From the NCBI RefSeq assembly GCF_001275675.1, contig NZ_LITM01000008.1, positions 227,158-269,893 of the forward strand: DNA of 42,736 bases. Direction: 5' to 3'. Within the stretch, counting starts at the first letter, position 1; every line of letters begins with the position of its first letter. Source of the DNA: Lysinibacillus sp. FJAT-14745 (GTDB lineage: Bacteria > Bacillota > Bacilli > Bacillales_A > Planococcaceae). Both the position numbers and the translations under genes were made by a program. A model generated the notes under the pieces. The model searched no databases and was not told the origin of the DNA. It saw only the letters and a list, made by a program, of their open reading frames with translations. This document shows positions 32,220 to 41,063 of the stretch, in pieces.

Positions 32220-33749
32220 TCACTTATTCGCATCGTTATTGCTTGGGAACGCAAATGAACTTGTCGTATCCTCTGTTTCATCTGGCCAGCGTTCAGAAAT
32301 CGTTTTTGCTTTCGTAAAGAATCGTGCTTGGTCTGGGCCAAACATATGCCCTTCTCCAAACTTAGATCGCTTCCATCCGCCAAAATTGTGATAGCCAACT
32401 GGAATTGGAATCGGTACATTAACGCCTACCATACCTACTTCAATTTCTTCTTGGAATTTACGCGCTGCCGAACCGCTGCTCGTAAACATCGTGACACCAT
32501 TCCCAAGTTCATGGTCATTAATTAAATCAATCGATTCTTGTAAAGTTTCAACACCTACAACAATACGCGCAGGACCAAAAACCTCCTCTTTAAAAATAGT
32601 CATTTCTGGAGTTATATTATTTAACAATGTCGGGCCAAGATAGAAGCCTTTAGATGTTTCACATATTTTTGGATTTCGGCCGTCCGTTACAAGATTTGCT
32701 CCTTCCGCAATAGCACCATCGATATATCGAAGTATGGTATCTTTTGATTGCTGCGTAATGACTGGGCCAAAGTCTACTTCCTCATCTGTATATGGACCAA
32801 CCTTTAATTTCAAGATTTTCTCCTTTACTATTTCTGTAAAGCGTTGTTCAGTATCTTTCCCAACGACGATCGCTCCTGAAATTGCCATACAACGCTGAGA
32901 CGCTGCTCCATATGCTGCACCTAAAAAGGCATTAGCTGTTTGCTCTAGATTCGCATCTGGCATGACAATCATAAAGTTCTTCCCGCCACCAAACGCAGCG
33001 ACACGCTTATTGTGCTTCGTCCCGGTTTGGTAAATATACTCCGCAACAGGTGTTGATCCAACAAATGAAATTGCTTGTATCTCTTTATTTTCTAGTAGTT
33101 CATTGACCGCCTCTTTATCGCCATTAACGACTGTCCAAATCCCATCTGGCAGTCCTGCCTCTTTCCATAACTTACTTAAAAATAATGCTGAGATTGGCAC
33201 ACGCTCAGACGGCTTTAAAATAACCGCATTTCCTACTGCAACCGCCATACTTGTAATCGCCAATGGCACCATAACAGGGAAATTAAATGGCGCAATTGTT
33301 GCAACAACTCCAAGTGGGGCTTTTGCAGAAAAGGCATTAATATCGCCGCCTACATTAACCGAATATTCCCCTTTCAGCATTTGCGGAGCACTTATTGCCA
33401 TATCTACGGATTCAATGCCACGAACAATTTCGCCCTTAGCATCTTCCTTCGTTTTTCCACTTTCCTCACAAATCGCTTCAATAAGCTCATCCTGTCTTTC
33501 TACTAATAATTGACGGAAACGATGTAAAACCTCAACCCGTTTACCAATCGATGTTTTTTTCCATGCAGGGAAAGCTGCCTTAGCTTGCTGGATCGCCTGC
33601 TTCACCTCATCTCTAGTCGCTAACGGAACTTGCGCAATGACCTCTCCTGTTGTTGGATTATATACTTCCGAGTAACGACCACTAGTACCTGCTGTTTCAA
33701 CACCATTGATAAAATGTGATAGCGTTCTCATTTTTTGCTGAACTGTCAT
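32220..33749 (-). CDS. mmsA: CoA-acylating (methyl)malonate-semialdehyde dehydrogenase
   Basis: The enzyme converts malonate or methylmalonate semialdehyde with CoA and NAD+ to acetyl-CoA or propionyl-CoA and CO2. The 509-residue aldehyde-dehydrogenase-superfamily protein has IAPFNFPVMVPLAITSMAVA (about 140-160), SFVGSTPVAEYIY, KRVAAFGGGKNFMIVMPDA and the catalytic Cys in GAASQRCMAISGAI near 280. The general-base Glu position of hydrolytic aldehyde dehydrogenases reads AFGGGKN, as expected for this CoA-dependent class. Start was set at the ATG at 33749 after GAGGAGTGGGG. It lies between the permease (18 nt) and aminotransferase genes (24 nt), forming one operon. Confidence 0.5.
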   Translation of the reverse strand: MTVQQKMRTLSHFINGVETAGTSGRYSEVYNPTTGEVIAQVPLATRDEVKQAIQQAKAAFPAWKKTSIGKRVEVLHRFRQLLVERQDELIEAICEESGKTKEDAKGEIVRGIESVDMAISAPQMLKGEYSVNVGGDINAFSAKAPLGVVATIAPFNFPVMVPLAITSMAVAVGNAVILKPSERVPISALFLSKLWKEAGLPDGIWTVVNGDKEAVNELLENKEIQAISFVGSTPVAEYIYQTGTKHNKRVAAFGGGKNFMIVMPDANLEQTANAFLGAAYGAASQRCMAISGAIVVGKDTEQRFTEIVKEKILKLKVGPYTDEEVDFGPVITQQSKDTILRYIDGAIAEGANLVTDGRNPKICETSKGFYLGPTLLNNITPEMTIFKEEVFGPARIVVGVETLQESIDLINDHELGNGVTMFTSSGSAARKFQEEIEVGMVGVNVPIPIPVGYHNFGGWKRSKFGEGHMFGPDQARFFTKAKTISERWPDETEDTTSSFAFPSNNDANK

Positions 33750-33767
33750 AATTTCCCCACTCCTCAT

Positions 33768-35183
33768 CTATTGTTGTTCAAAATCTAATTCTTCCTTTTG
33801 GAAAATAGAACTTGCTTCATCTACTGGGTCTGACGACTTTTTTCGTTGTGTAACTAAATAGAAAATCATCACGACTGCCACTACAACACATGTAAATAAA
33901 ATTTGTGAGCGCATCGATTCAATAAAGAACATAGCGATCAGCAAAGCTGTAATAACCAATATTGTGAAATACGTTAAATATGGGAATAACCACATTTTCA
34001 CTTTTAATAGCTCGGGGTTTTCTTTCTCCATTTTCCGTCGCATTTTTAATTGTGAAAAAGCAATGATTAAGTAAAGAATCAACGTGATTGCACTACATGA
34101 ACTAAGTAAAAACATAAATACTTTATCTGGTGAAACATAGTTCATAATAACAGCAATATAAGAGAAGAATGTCGCTGTTAATATGGCATTAACAGGTGCT
34201 CCCTTTTTATTTAATTTCAAAAATGCTTTTGGGGCCTCCCCCTTCTCCGCTAAAGAAAATACCATTCGAGATGTAGCGTAAAGCGCGGAGTTTAAACACG
34301 ATAAAACCGCAGTTAAGACAACAAAATTCATGATTTGTGCAGTTGCGGGAATGCCGATGTAATCCAATACTGCTACATAGGGACTTGTTAAAATATCTGA
34401 GGAATGCCAAGGTAATAATGTGACAACTACCGTTATCGATCCAACATAGAAAATCAAAATACGCCAAGTAATTGAATTTGTAGCTTTTGTCACCGCTGCT
34501 AACGGTTCGTCAGATTCCCCTGCTGCAATGGCAACAATCTCTGTGCCCATAAAGGAGAAAATAACAATGACAACACCCATCAAGACAGCACCAAAACCAT
34601 TTGGTAAAAAGCCACCCTCACCGATTAAATTGGCAGTACCTACCGCATCAAAATTAGGTGCGATACCGAAAATAATAAATGCACCAAGTGCCAAAAAAGC
34701 TATAATACTTGTAACCTTAATAAGAGAGAACCAATATTCAAATTCACCAAAAGCTTTTACGGAAACAACATTTGTTAAAGTAAGTGCTACCGTTAATAAA
34801 AGACTTAGTAGCCATAAAGGAATCCCATCATACCAATATTGAATAATCGCAGCTGCTGCCGTTGCCTCTAAAGCAATGGCAACAACCCAGAAAAACCAAT
34901 ACAACCAGCCAATCATAAAACCAGCCCACGGACCAATTGCTTCATGTGCATAATGCGCAAAAGATCCACTTGTTGGATTGACAGCTGCCATTTCTCCAAG
35001 CATTCGCATGACAAGAATAACGATAATACCCGCAAATATATAAGATAAAATTGCGCCAGGGCCGGCTAAGTTAATCACTGAGCCACTCCCCATAAATAGA
35101 CCCGCTCCGATAACCCCTGCAATAGCGATCATCGTCATATGCCTTTTCTTTAACCCTCTCTGTAAATGCGTCTGTTGCTCCAT
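33768..35183 (-). CDS. Amino acid permease, APC family (GabP/AAT-like)
   Basis: This 471-residue transporter has twelve predicted membrane helices and the APC signature GVIGAGLFMGSGSVINLAGP in helix 1 (residues about 24-43), GEMAAVNPTSGSFAHYA in helix 2 and FSFMGTEIVAIAAGESDEP in helix 6. It probably imports the substrate of the downstream enzymes (beta-alanine, GABA or related). GAGGTG precedes the ATG. It is the first gene of the operon and is divergent from a PucR-type regulator. Only 19 nt separate its start codon from the repeat element at 35203, so the element is in the leader. Confidence 0.5.
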   Translation of the reverse strand: MEQQTHLQRGLKKRHMTMIAIAGVIGAGLFMGSGSVINLAGPGAILSYIFAGIIVILVMRMLGEMAAVNPTSGSFAHYAHEAIGPWAGFMIGWLYWFFWVVAIALEATAAAAIIQYWYDGIPLWLLSLLLTVALTLTNVVSVKAFGEFEYWFSLIKVTSIIAFLALGAFIIFGIAPNFDAVGTANLIGEGGFLPNGFGAVLMGVVIVIFSFMGTEIVAIAAGESDEPLAAVTKATNSITWRILIFYVGSITVVVTLLPWHSSDILTSPYVAVLDYIGIPATAQIMNFVVLTAVLSCLNSALYATSRMVFSLAEKGEAPKAFLKLNKKGAPVNAILTATFFSYIAVIMNYVSPDKVFMFLLSSCSAITLILYLIIAFSQLKMRRKMEKENPELLKVKMWLFPYLTYFTILVITALLIAMFFIESMRSQILFTCVVVAVVMIFYLVTQRKKSSDPVDEASSIFQKEELDFEQQ

Positions 35184-35202
35184 ATCTGTTCACCTCTTTT
35201 AA

Positions 35203-35340
35203 TCAATTATGCCTCGGCATAATTGCGTCCGGAATCGGCTTTGTACATGTACAAAGCACTCCTTTCCGATTTCCGTGACATCCGCCGGAGGCTTTTAACT
35301 TCTCTCAGCGGATGTTGGACACCCGCTGAAAGAAGTTAAA
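35203..35340 (+). repeat. Modular palindromic repeat, copy C, abutting the permease ribosome site
   Basis: It has palindrome CAATTATGCC / GGCATAATTG (35203-35224), CGTCCGGAATCGGC, a TTTGTACATGTACAAAG hairpin, GACATCCGCCGGAGGC and terminal arms TTAACTTCTCTCAGCGG / CCGCTGAAAGAAGTTAA. It fills the permease-proximal half of the 360-nt divergent gap. The remaining 35341-35542 is very AT-rich and should hold both promoters, but no clear hexamer pair or regulator site was settled. Confidence 0.5.
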
Positions 35341-35542
35341 TTGGATTACCGCTTACAAAAATTTTACCTGTTACATAGAAACGAAGTAATAGACAAACTG
35401 TAAAATTCTATACATTTGTTTTATACATAATGTAAAATAAACTAAAGATTCTTAAAATATTATATTTTCGTTTATTTAAGCAGAAATGATACATCAATAA
35501 GAAAACCAGAAGTTGGTCTATGTTAAAAGGAAGGTGGATAAA

Positions 35543-37111
35543 ATGAGCCAATTTAAACTTCAAATGAAGGATGTATTAGAAAATACATACTTCCGAAGTG
35601 CTGAGGTCGTAGCTGGAGAGGATGGATTATTACGAATAGTAAAGTGGGCCCATGTCATTGAAATTATACAAGTAGATAATTTTCTAGCTGGCGATGAATT
35701 GGTTTTAACAACAGGGATAAGCCTTCAGCATAGCATAGAGGATTTTATATTTTTTGTAGAGTCTTTAATCCAAAAAAATTGTGCTGCATTGTGCATTGAA
35801 TATGGGACTTCCATACAAACCATCCCAGAAGTGATTGTAGCTCTTGCTAACCGTCACAGCTTCCCTATTATCGTTTTTCATGACACGGTTCCTTTCGTCC
35901 GGATTACACAGGATTTACATAGTCAAATTATGAATCAACAATATTTAATGATCTCTACTTTAGAATCCTACTCTCAAACATTAAATAAAAATGCTCTATT
36001 AGGGCAAACCGCAGAAGAAATTTTACAAAATATGTATCATGAATTGAAGACACAAATTATCTTTTCTATTAAAGGTCGAGAGCCTATCTTTTCTCCAAAT
36101 ATGCCGCATAATAAGCGCCAACAACTAGTAACGATGAAAAAATCAGCACCCGTATTTAAAAATGAACCCATCTTTATTTTTGATCAACATTATGCAGATT
36201 TAACGCTTTATAGAGAGGATGGTCTATTCTCAGAATTTGAATTACTTATTCTAGACCGCACAGCTACTGCATTAGCACAGCTGTTAATGAGAGAATTTTA
36301 TATTGAAGAGAAAAGGGACATTGAGGATGCCTCTATTTTAGCGGATTGGATCGATCAAAAACTATCGAAAGAGGAAATTTATAAATTTATCGTCACCTAT
36401 CATTCTAACTATAAACTTTCTAGTGGGGCTGTTTTTATTTTAGCAACTCCTAATGCAATCTCTAAGGTACAAGAGGATATTATTTATAGTAAGCTCTACT
36501 ATCGCAACCTTTTTGAGCAAAATGGATTTATACCATTTTTATTTGAAAGAAAAAGCTATGTCATTTTTATTTTGCTCCATACGAAGGATAGTAAATCGAG
36601 TCGCGAATTATTAAATACGTTAGTTTCTTCCGTTCAGAAAACTGATTTTTATAAAAAACAAATAGTCCAAAGTTATCAAATAGCCATTGGCAAAGTCGTT
36701 ACAGCCGTAGAAGAAATACCAAAGAGCTATCAAACAGCCCTCGAAACATTGTATATTTGCAGTAAAGTACAAACAACATCTTATTTTTACGATGATTTAC
36801 ACCTGTATCACCTTATCTATAAATTACAGATGCAAGTCAATTTACAGGAAGTAATTCAAGATTATTTGCAGCCCGTCATTGAATACGACAAAAAATATAA
36901 CAGTAAGCTACTAGAAACTCTCCAAGTATACTTGCAAACGAATGGCTCCAAACAGCAAACAGCAAAACAACTGTTTATCGTACGCCAAACACTCTACCAT
37001 CGCTTAAAAAAGCTTGAAAGTCTCTTAGGGGAAAATTTCATGAAGGGACATAATCGAATTACACTTGAATTTATGTTGCTCGCTAATTCTTTGATTGAGG
37101 ATAAAAATTAA
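35543..37111 (+). CDS. PucR-family transcriptional regulator
   Basis: The 522-residue protein has a PucR N-terminal ligand-sensing domain (residues about 5-125; MKDVLENTYFRSAEVVAGED, then GDELVLTTGIS, then NCAALCIEYGTSI) and a C-terminal helix-turn-helix of the HTH_30 type (LQVYLQTNGSKQQTAKQLFI followed by RQTLYHRLKKLESLLGENF). PucR-like proteins usually activate divergent catabolic operons on sensing the substrate. The divergent arrangement here makes the permease, mmsA and aminotransferase operon the obvious target, by inference. The ATG at 35543 follows AAAGGAAGGTGG; the 30-nt upstream extension is unsupported. Confidence 0.5.
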   Translation: MSQFKLQMKDVLENTYFRSAEVVAGEDGLLRIVKWAHVIEIIQVDNFLAGDELVLTTGISLQHSIEDFIFFVESLIQKNCAALCIEYGTSIQTIPEVIVALANRHSFPIIVFHDTVPFVRITQDLHSQIMNQQYLMISTLESYSQTLNKNALLGQTAEEILQNMYHELKTQIIFSIKGREPIFSPNMPHNKRQQLVTMKKSAPVFKNEPIFIFDQHYADLTLYREDGLFSEFELLILDRTATALAQLLMREFYIEEKRDIEDASILADWIDQKLSKEEIYKFIVTYHSNYKLSSGAVFILATPNAISKVQEDIIYSKLYYRNLFEQNGFIPFLFERKSYVIFILLHTKDSKSSRELLNTLVSSVQKTDFYKKQIVQSYQIAIGKVVTAVEEIPKSYQTALETLYICSKVQTTSYFYDDLHLYHLIYKLQMQVNLQEVIQDYLQPVIEYDKKYNSKLLETLQVYLQTNGSKQQTAKQLFIVRQTLYHRLKKLESLLGENFMKGHNRITLEFMLLANSLIEDKN

Positions 37112-37130
37112 TTTCTTAGTTGTTGGCGGG

Positions 37131-37172
37131 TTTAGCGGCGATGTTCGCGGGTTTATCAGCGATGTTCACCTG
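37131..37172. repeat. 21-nt repeat array 3 (two units, TTTAGC/TTTATC box)
   Basis: Units starting at 37131 (TTTAGC) and 37152 (TTTATC) are 21 nt apart and share GCGATGTTC. A third start is partly preserved at about 37172 (GTTAGC), merging into the terminator stem. The array has the same period and box position as those near 15533 and 16648, but a different body. Confidence 0.5.
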
Positions 37173-37174
37173 TT

Positions 37175-37210
37175 AGCACGCTCAACATCGCTTCGCTCAT
37201 TGAGCGTGCT
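37175..37210. terminator. Terminator-like hairpin between pucR-type gene and mtnU
   Basis: AGCACGCTCAA / TTGAGCGTGCT is an 11-bp perfect stem with a 14-nt loop between convergent genes. T-runs are weak, only ATTTT after it on the plus side. Confidence 0.5.
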
Positions 37211-37218
37211 ATCAGATT

Positions 37219-38013
37219 TTAGTTTTCGCTAACGACTCCGCTATATAATCCAGGTCTGCGGTCGTCATAAACAGGAATTCGGTCTCGTACTTCATCGACA
37301 ATCGAAAAGTCTACATCGATGACAGCTACTTCTTCGTCCTCTGCGCCAACCCACAGCACTTCGCCCCACGGTTGAATAATCATTGATTGACCATTGAAGT
37401 TTTCTACCTTTCTCGAAATACGATTAACAGCGATGACGAAGCATTGATTTTCAATGGCACGTGCTTGCAGCAATGTTTTCCAATGATCGATACGTGGTGT
37501 CGGCCATTGCGCCGGTACGAACAATACCTTTGCACCCTCTAAAGCGTGAGCACGTAGCCATTCAGGGAAGCGGATATCATAGCAAATCACACCTGCAGCC
37601 TCGATTTCTCCTAGGGCAAAGCGATTCATTTCATCCCCTGCTTCTAAATATAGATGCTCGTCCATCAAACGGAAAAGATGTGCCTTGTTATATTCACCTA
37701 CTAACTCACCATTTTTATCAAATGTATACATCGTGTTGTAAAATTTATCGCCCTTTTTCGTTGAAACAGAGCCACCAACAATATGTATGCCAAGCTCTTT
37801 TGCTAGATTTGATAAAAATGCTTTCGAACGCTCTCCATCAACATCTGCAAGCTCAGGTAATTTTTCAAGTGCATAGCCTGTATTCCACATTTCTGGTAGT
37901 ACGATCATTTCTGCACCTTGTTTTGCCGCTTCCCGAATTTTGTCCTCAGCGCGAGCAAAATTTTCTTCTACTTTGCCAAAGCCTACGTTTAATTGGATAC
38001 AACCAATTTTCAT
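37219..38013 (-). CDS. mtnU: Nitrilase-family carbon-nitrogen hydrolase, MtnU/omega-amidase-like
   Basis: The 264-residue protein is a C-N hydrolase with the Glu-Lys-Cys triad: Glu in IVLPEMWNTGY (about residue 42), Lys in GEYNKAHLF (about 110) and Cys in GVICYDIRFPEWLRA (about 144). The closest type is MtnU/omega-amidase, which hydrolyses 2-oxo-acid amides such as 2-oxosuccinamate or ketomethylthiobutyramate formed in transamination cycles of methionine salvage. The ATG at 38013 follows GAGGAGG; the longer frame has no ribosome site. Proximity to the mtnE fragment at 39022 fits the linked mtnU-mtnE genes of Bacillus. Confidence 0.5.
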   Translation of the reverse strand: MKIGCIQLNVGFGKVEENFARAEDKIREAAKQGAEMIVLPEMWNTGYALEKLPELADVDGERSKAFLSNLAKELGIHIVGGSVSTKKGDKFYNTMYTFDKNGELVGEYNKAHLFRLMDEHLYLEAGDEMNRFALGEIEAAGVICYDIRFPEWLRAHALEGAKVLFVPAQWPTPRIDHWKTLLQARAIENQCFVIAVNRISRKVENFNGQSMIIQPWGEVLWVGAEDEEVAVIDVDFSIVDEVRDRIPVYDDRRPGLYSGVVSEN

Positions 38014-38095
38014 TGCTATTCCTCCTCTAGACAGTACATTTCTATATTTTATACTACAATAAAACAACCTTACTTCCATGGATTTAGCTCAATAT

Positions 38096-38890
38096 TTAGA
38101 TTAACATTTCTCCACATAATACTCGAACTGCCGAACCCGCAATAGCAACATCTTTTATTTTTGGTGTAACGTACAATAATCCACCACGTTTTGAAAGCTG
38201 TTTGCTAACAATGCTTTCTTTTGATAATTTTGCACACCAGTAAGGTCCTAACGCACCATGAGTGGAACCATTTACATGGTCTTCATCAATGCCTTGTGCT
38301 GGAGAAAAAAATCTTGAGACAATATCAATCCCCTCATCCTTAGAACGACTTGTAATACAAACACCACGCACTGGGAACTGTTTCATCGCAGGAAAATTAG
38401 CTTTAAAATCTGCAATATACTCTTCGTGACTTAGCTCCACGATATAGTCCAATTCTGTTTTCCCTACATATACTGGTTTCATACCAAGCCATTCTTCAAG
38501 CTCCGCAGGACATTCAATCTCTTCTAACCGATACTTTTGAATTGTTATTTCAACTAGTTCATTCACCCAAATTGCTTGCAAAGGCCCACTTAAAGTTTGG
38601 AATGTAATGGAAGAGTTGACGGGTACAATGCCTTGTTTCCAGAGTAAAAAAGCACTAGCAATTGTTCCATGTCCACAAATCGGTATTTCCTTTGCTGGTG
38701 TAAACCATCTAAGATAAAAATCATTATCCTTCTTTTGGACAAAAGCTGTTGTTGGTACGGGTATCTCCCGAGCAATTTTCTGCATGGTCGACTCAGGTAT
38801 TGCTGAATCAAGTAAACATACTGCTGCGGGATTTCCCTTGTAAAGCTCTGTAGTAAAAGCGTTAACGATAAAATATGAGACTTTGTTCAA
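38096..38890 (-). CDS. PhzF-family isomerase-like protein lacking the usual catalytic Glu
   Basis: This 264-residue protein has the two-lobed diaminopimelate-epimerase-like fold of PhzF: VNAFTTELYKGNPAAVCLL at residues 9-27, LRWFTPAKEIPICGHGTIAS near 60-79, and a second-lobe motif, EDHVNGSTHGALGPYW, near 218. In most family members the segment before the first strand reads S-E-T-A-F, with Glu as the acid/base; here it is VPTTAFV, so Thr replaces Glu. The substrate is unknown even for many canonical members. Start is a TTG after GAGGTGAG. It lies 82 nt upstream of mtnU in the same direction, and divergent from the mtnE fragment. Confidence 0.5.
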   Translation of the reverse strand: MNKVSYFIVNAFTTELYKGNPAAVCLLDSAIPESTMQKIAREIPVPTTAFVQKKDNDFYLRWFTPAKEIPICGHGTIASAFLLWKQGIVPVNSSITFQTLSGPLQAIWVNELVEITIQKYRLEEIECPAELEEWLGMKPVYVGKTELDYIVELSHEEYIADFKANFPAMKQFPVRGVCITSRSKDEGIDIVSRFFSPAQGIDEDHVNGSTHGALGPYWCAKLSKESIVSKQLSKRGGLLYVTPKIKDVAIAGSAVRVLCGEMLI

Positions 38891-39021
38891 TTTTTCTCAC
38901 CTCACTTACTTATTAGAAATGATTAGGTCTCTTTAAAAGGCTCTAGACAATTACTAAAAAAAGTAATATTATATGCAACATACCTTTAATAATTATTATA
39001 TTCTGAAAAAGGTGGACGTGC

Positions 39022-39265
39022 ATGGAATTCTCAAAAAAACTACAGCAACTCCCAACTCAATTTTTTGCAGCACTTGTGCAAAAAGTAAACGCTGCTCTAG
39101 CTGAAGGGCGTGATGTTATTAATCTTGGTCAAGGTAATCCAGACCAACCCACTCCTCCACACATTATTAAAGCATTACAGGAGGCAGCAGAAAACCCTCA
39201 AAATCATAAATACTCTGCATTTCGTGGCATAGCAGAATTACGCCAAGCAGCAGCAAGCTTCTTTC
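39022..39265 (+). pseudogene. mtnE: mtnE 5' fragment (methionine-salvage aminotransferase), truncated by repeats
   Basis: The first 81 codons encode the start of a class I aminotransferase: LQQLPTQFFAALVQKVNAAL, then GRDVINLGQGNPDQPTPPHI, then NHKYSAFRGIAELRQAAASF, resembling MtnE (YkrV), which makes methionine from ketomethylthiobutyrate. At about 39265 the frame passes straight into a 21-nt repeat array and stops at 39327. The large domain with the PLP Lys is absent, and nothing resembling it follows the array. The ribosome site and start are intact, so an 80 to 100 residue stub may be made. Loss of function is certain unless the 3' part lies elsewhere. Confidence 0.5.
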
Positions 39266-39758
39266 TTTCTTCAATCCTTCACTTCGGGGTAGCTTTCCGT
39301 CGTTCTGTCTTCTATCCGTCGCTTTGACTCTTCTTTCCATCACTCTGTTCGGGGCTATCCATGATTTTGGCTGTTCTATCCACGACTTTGACGATTCTAT
39401 CCACGATTTCGGCTGCTCTATCCACGACTTTGACGATTCTATCCGTCGCTTTGACGTTTCTTTCCGTCACCTTGGCTCTTCTATCCGTCACTTTGGCCCT
39501 TCTATCCGTCGCTTCGCTGGTTCTTTCCGTCGTTCTGTCTTCTATCCGTCACTTTGACTCTTCTTTCCATCACTCTGTCGGGGCTATCCATGATTTTGAC
39601 TGTTCTATCCACGACTTTGAGATTCTATCCACGATTTCGGCTGCTCTATCCACGACTTTGACGATTCTATCCACGATTTCAGCTGCTCTATCCACGACTT
39701 TGACGATTCTATCCGTCGCTTTGGCCCTTATATCCGTCACCTCGACCTTTCTATCCGT
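39266..39758. repeat. 21-nt repeat array 4 (about 23 units, YTCTATCC box) replacing the mtnE 3' part
   Basis: Successive units of mostly 21 nt begin YTCTATCC or YTCTTTCC, with bodies such as ACGACTTTGACGAT, ACGATTTCGGCTGC or GTCGCTTTGACG. There is a higher-order duplication: the block from CGTTCTGTCTTCTATCCGTC at 39301 recurs at 39531, an offset of 230 bp, with a few differences and one-base deletions. All frames through it read as low-complexity Ser/Thr/Leu or Asp/Phe repeats; these are not credible genes. Confidence 0.5.
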
Positions 39759-39767
39759 CTGAATCTA

Positions 39768-39803
39768 AAAAAGGGCTACCTCACAATTTGAGGTAGCCCA
39801 ATT
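39768..39803. terminator. Terminator of kbl (bidirectional)
   Basis: GGGCTACCTC / GAGGTAGCCC, a 10-bp perfect stem with a 7-nt loop; TTTTTTAG follows on the minus strand, just after the kbl stop. Confidence 0.5.
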
Positions 39804-39805
39804 TC

Positions 39806-40996
39806 TTACTGAATAACGCCTAGTTCACGGCCAACTTTTTCATAGATTGCTAGAGCGTCGTCCAGCATTTCTTTTGTATGTGCCGCTGTAGGCATGTTGC
39901 GAACACGTCCTGTGCCTTTTGGAACCGTTGGGAAAACGATTGATTTAGCGTAGACACCCTCTTCAAATAGGCGACGTGAAAATTCCTGCGTAAGCTTTTC
40001 ATCGCCAATAATACATGGTGTAATTGGCGTTTCCGATGCACCAATATTAAAGCCAAGCTTAGCAAGACCTGCTTTTAGATAATCGCCATTTTCCCACAGC
40101 TTATCATGAAGCTCAGTGGAGTCAATCAGCATTTGTACTGCCGCTGTAATAGCAGCTACATCACCTGGTGGTAATGCTGTTGAGAATAAAAATGGACGAG
40201 AACGTACTTTTAGCCAGTCAATTAAATTTTTCTTACCTGCTACATATCCACCAACAACACCAATTGCTTTTGAAAGTGTACCTATTTGGAAGTCGATTTC
40301 TTTTTCTAAACCGAAATGCTTCACAGTACCCTTTCCTTTACCTGTTACACCTGATCCGTGTGCATCATCGACGTATGTTATTAAATCAAACTCTTTCGCA
40401 ATCTCAACGATTTCTGGTAATTTTGCAATATCACCGTCCATTGAGAATACGCCATCAGTAATGACCATGACTTTATTGTATAAGCCTGATTCTTTTGCTT
40501 CCTTTGCCTTTGCACGTAGATCGTCCATATCTGAGTGATTAAAGGCAATGATTTTCGCACGTGATAAACGACAGCCATCAATAATCGATGCATGGTTTAA
40601 TTGGTCTGAAAGAATCGCATCATTTTTATCCATAACAGCTGAAATAGCTGCCATATTACAGTTAAAACCTGATTGGTAAGAGATAGCTGCTTCTGTTCCT
40701 TTAAATTCAGCGAGCTTTTCCTCCAATTTTACGTGTAAATCAAGTGTGCCGTTAATCGTACGGACTGCTCCAGCCCCCACACCGTATGTCTCAATTGTTT
40801 CTTTGGCAATACGCTTTAAATCTTCATTCGTTGCTAAACCAAGATAGTTGTTTGAGGATAGATTAATTAGATTTTTGCCACGTACCTGAATAATTGGGCC
40901 ATTTGCTCCCTCTACTGGATCAATTTCATTGTATAAGCCTTGATCGTGTAAGGCTTTTAGGTTCTCATCTAAAAATGCATTCAATACTTTTGACAA
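39806..40996 (-). CDS. kbl: Glycine C-acetyltransferase (2-amino-3-ketobutyrate CoA ligase)
   Basis: Kbl cleaves 2-amino-3-ketobutyrate with CoA to glycine and acetyl-CoA, the step after threonine dehydrogenase. This 396-residue alpha-oxoamine synthase has [16 protein letters not shown] (near 48), [24 protein letters not shown]-type [11 protein letters not shown] near 108, [31 protein letters not shown] near 207 and the PLP Lys in [14 protein letters not shown] near 243. The TTG at 40996 gives the usual N-terminus ([12 protein letters not shown]) and correct spacing from AGGAAAGG; the ATG at 41005 abuts that site. Its partner tdh is at 25909, not adjacent. Confidence 0.5.
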   Translation of the reverse strand: MSKVLNAFLDENLKALHDQGLYNEIDPVEGANGPIIQVRGKNLINLSSNNYLGLATNEDLKRIAKETIETYGVGAGAVRTINGTLDLHVKLEEKLAEFKGTEAAISYQSGFNCNMAAISAVMDKNDAILSDQLNHASIIDGCRLSRAKIIAFNHSDMDDLRAKAKEAKESGLYNKVMVITDGVFSMDGDIAKLPEIVEIAKEFDLITYVDDAHGSGVTGKGKGTVKHFGLEKEIDFQIGTLSKAIGVVGGYVAGKKNLIDWLKVRSRPFLFSTALPPGDVAAITAAVQMLIDSTELHDKLWENGDYLKAGLAKLGFNIGASETPITPCIIGDEKLTQEFSRRLFEEGVYAKSIVFPTVPKGTGRVRNMPTAAHTKEMLDDALAIYEKVGRELGVIQ

Positions 40997-41063
40997 GCGT
41001 ATCATCCTTTCCTAGGAACACTATTCTAGTTCCTAGTGTAGCACAAGCATGCTATTAGAAAAA

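Noticed and set aside
39361..39762. Long open frames through the repeat array (up to 133 codons of Ser/Thr/Leu)
   Set aside because: They exist only because the 21-nt unit is a multiple of three and lacks stops; there is no ribosome site, composition is low-complexity, and several frames are open at once.
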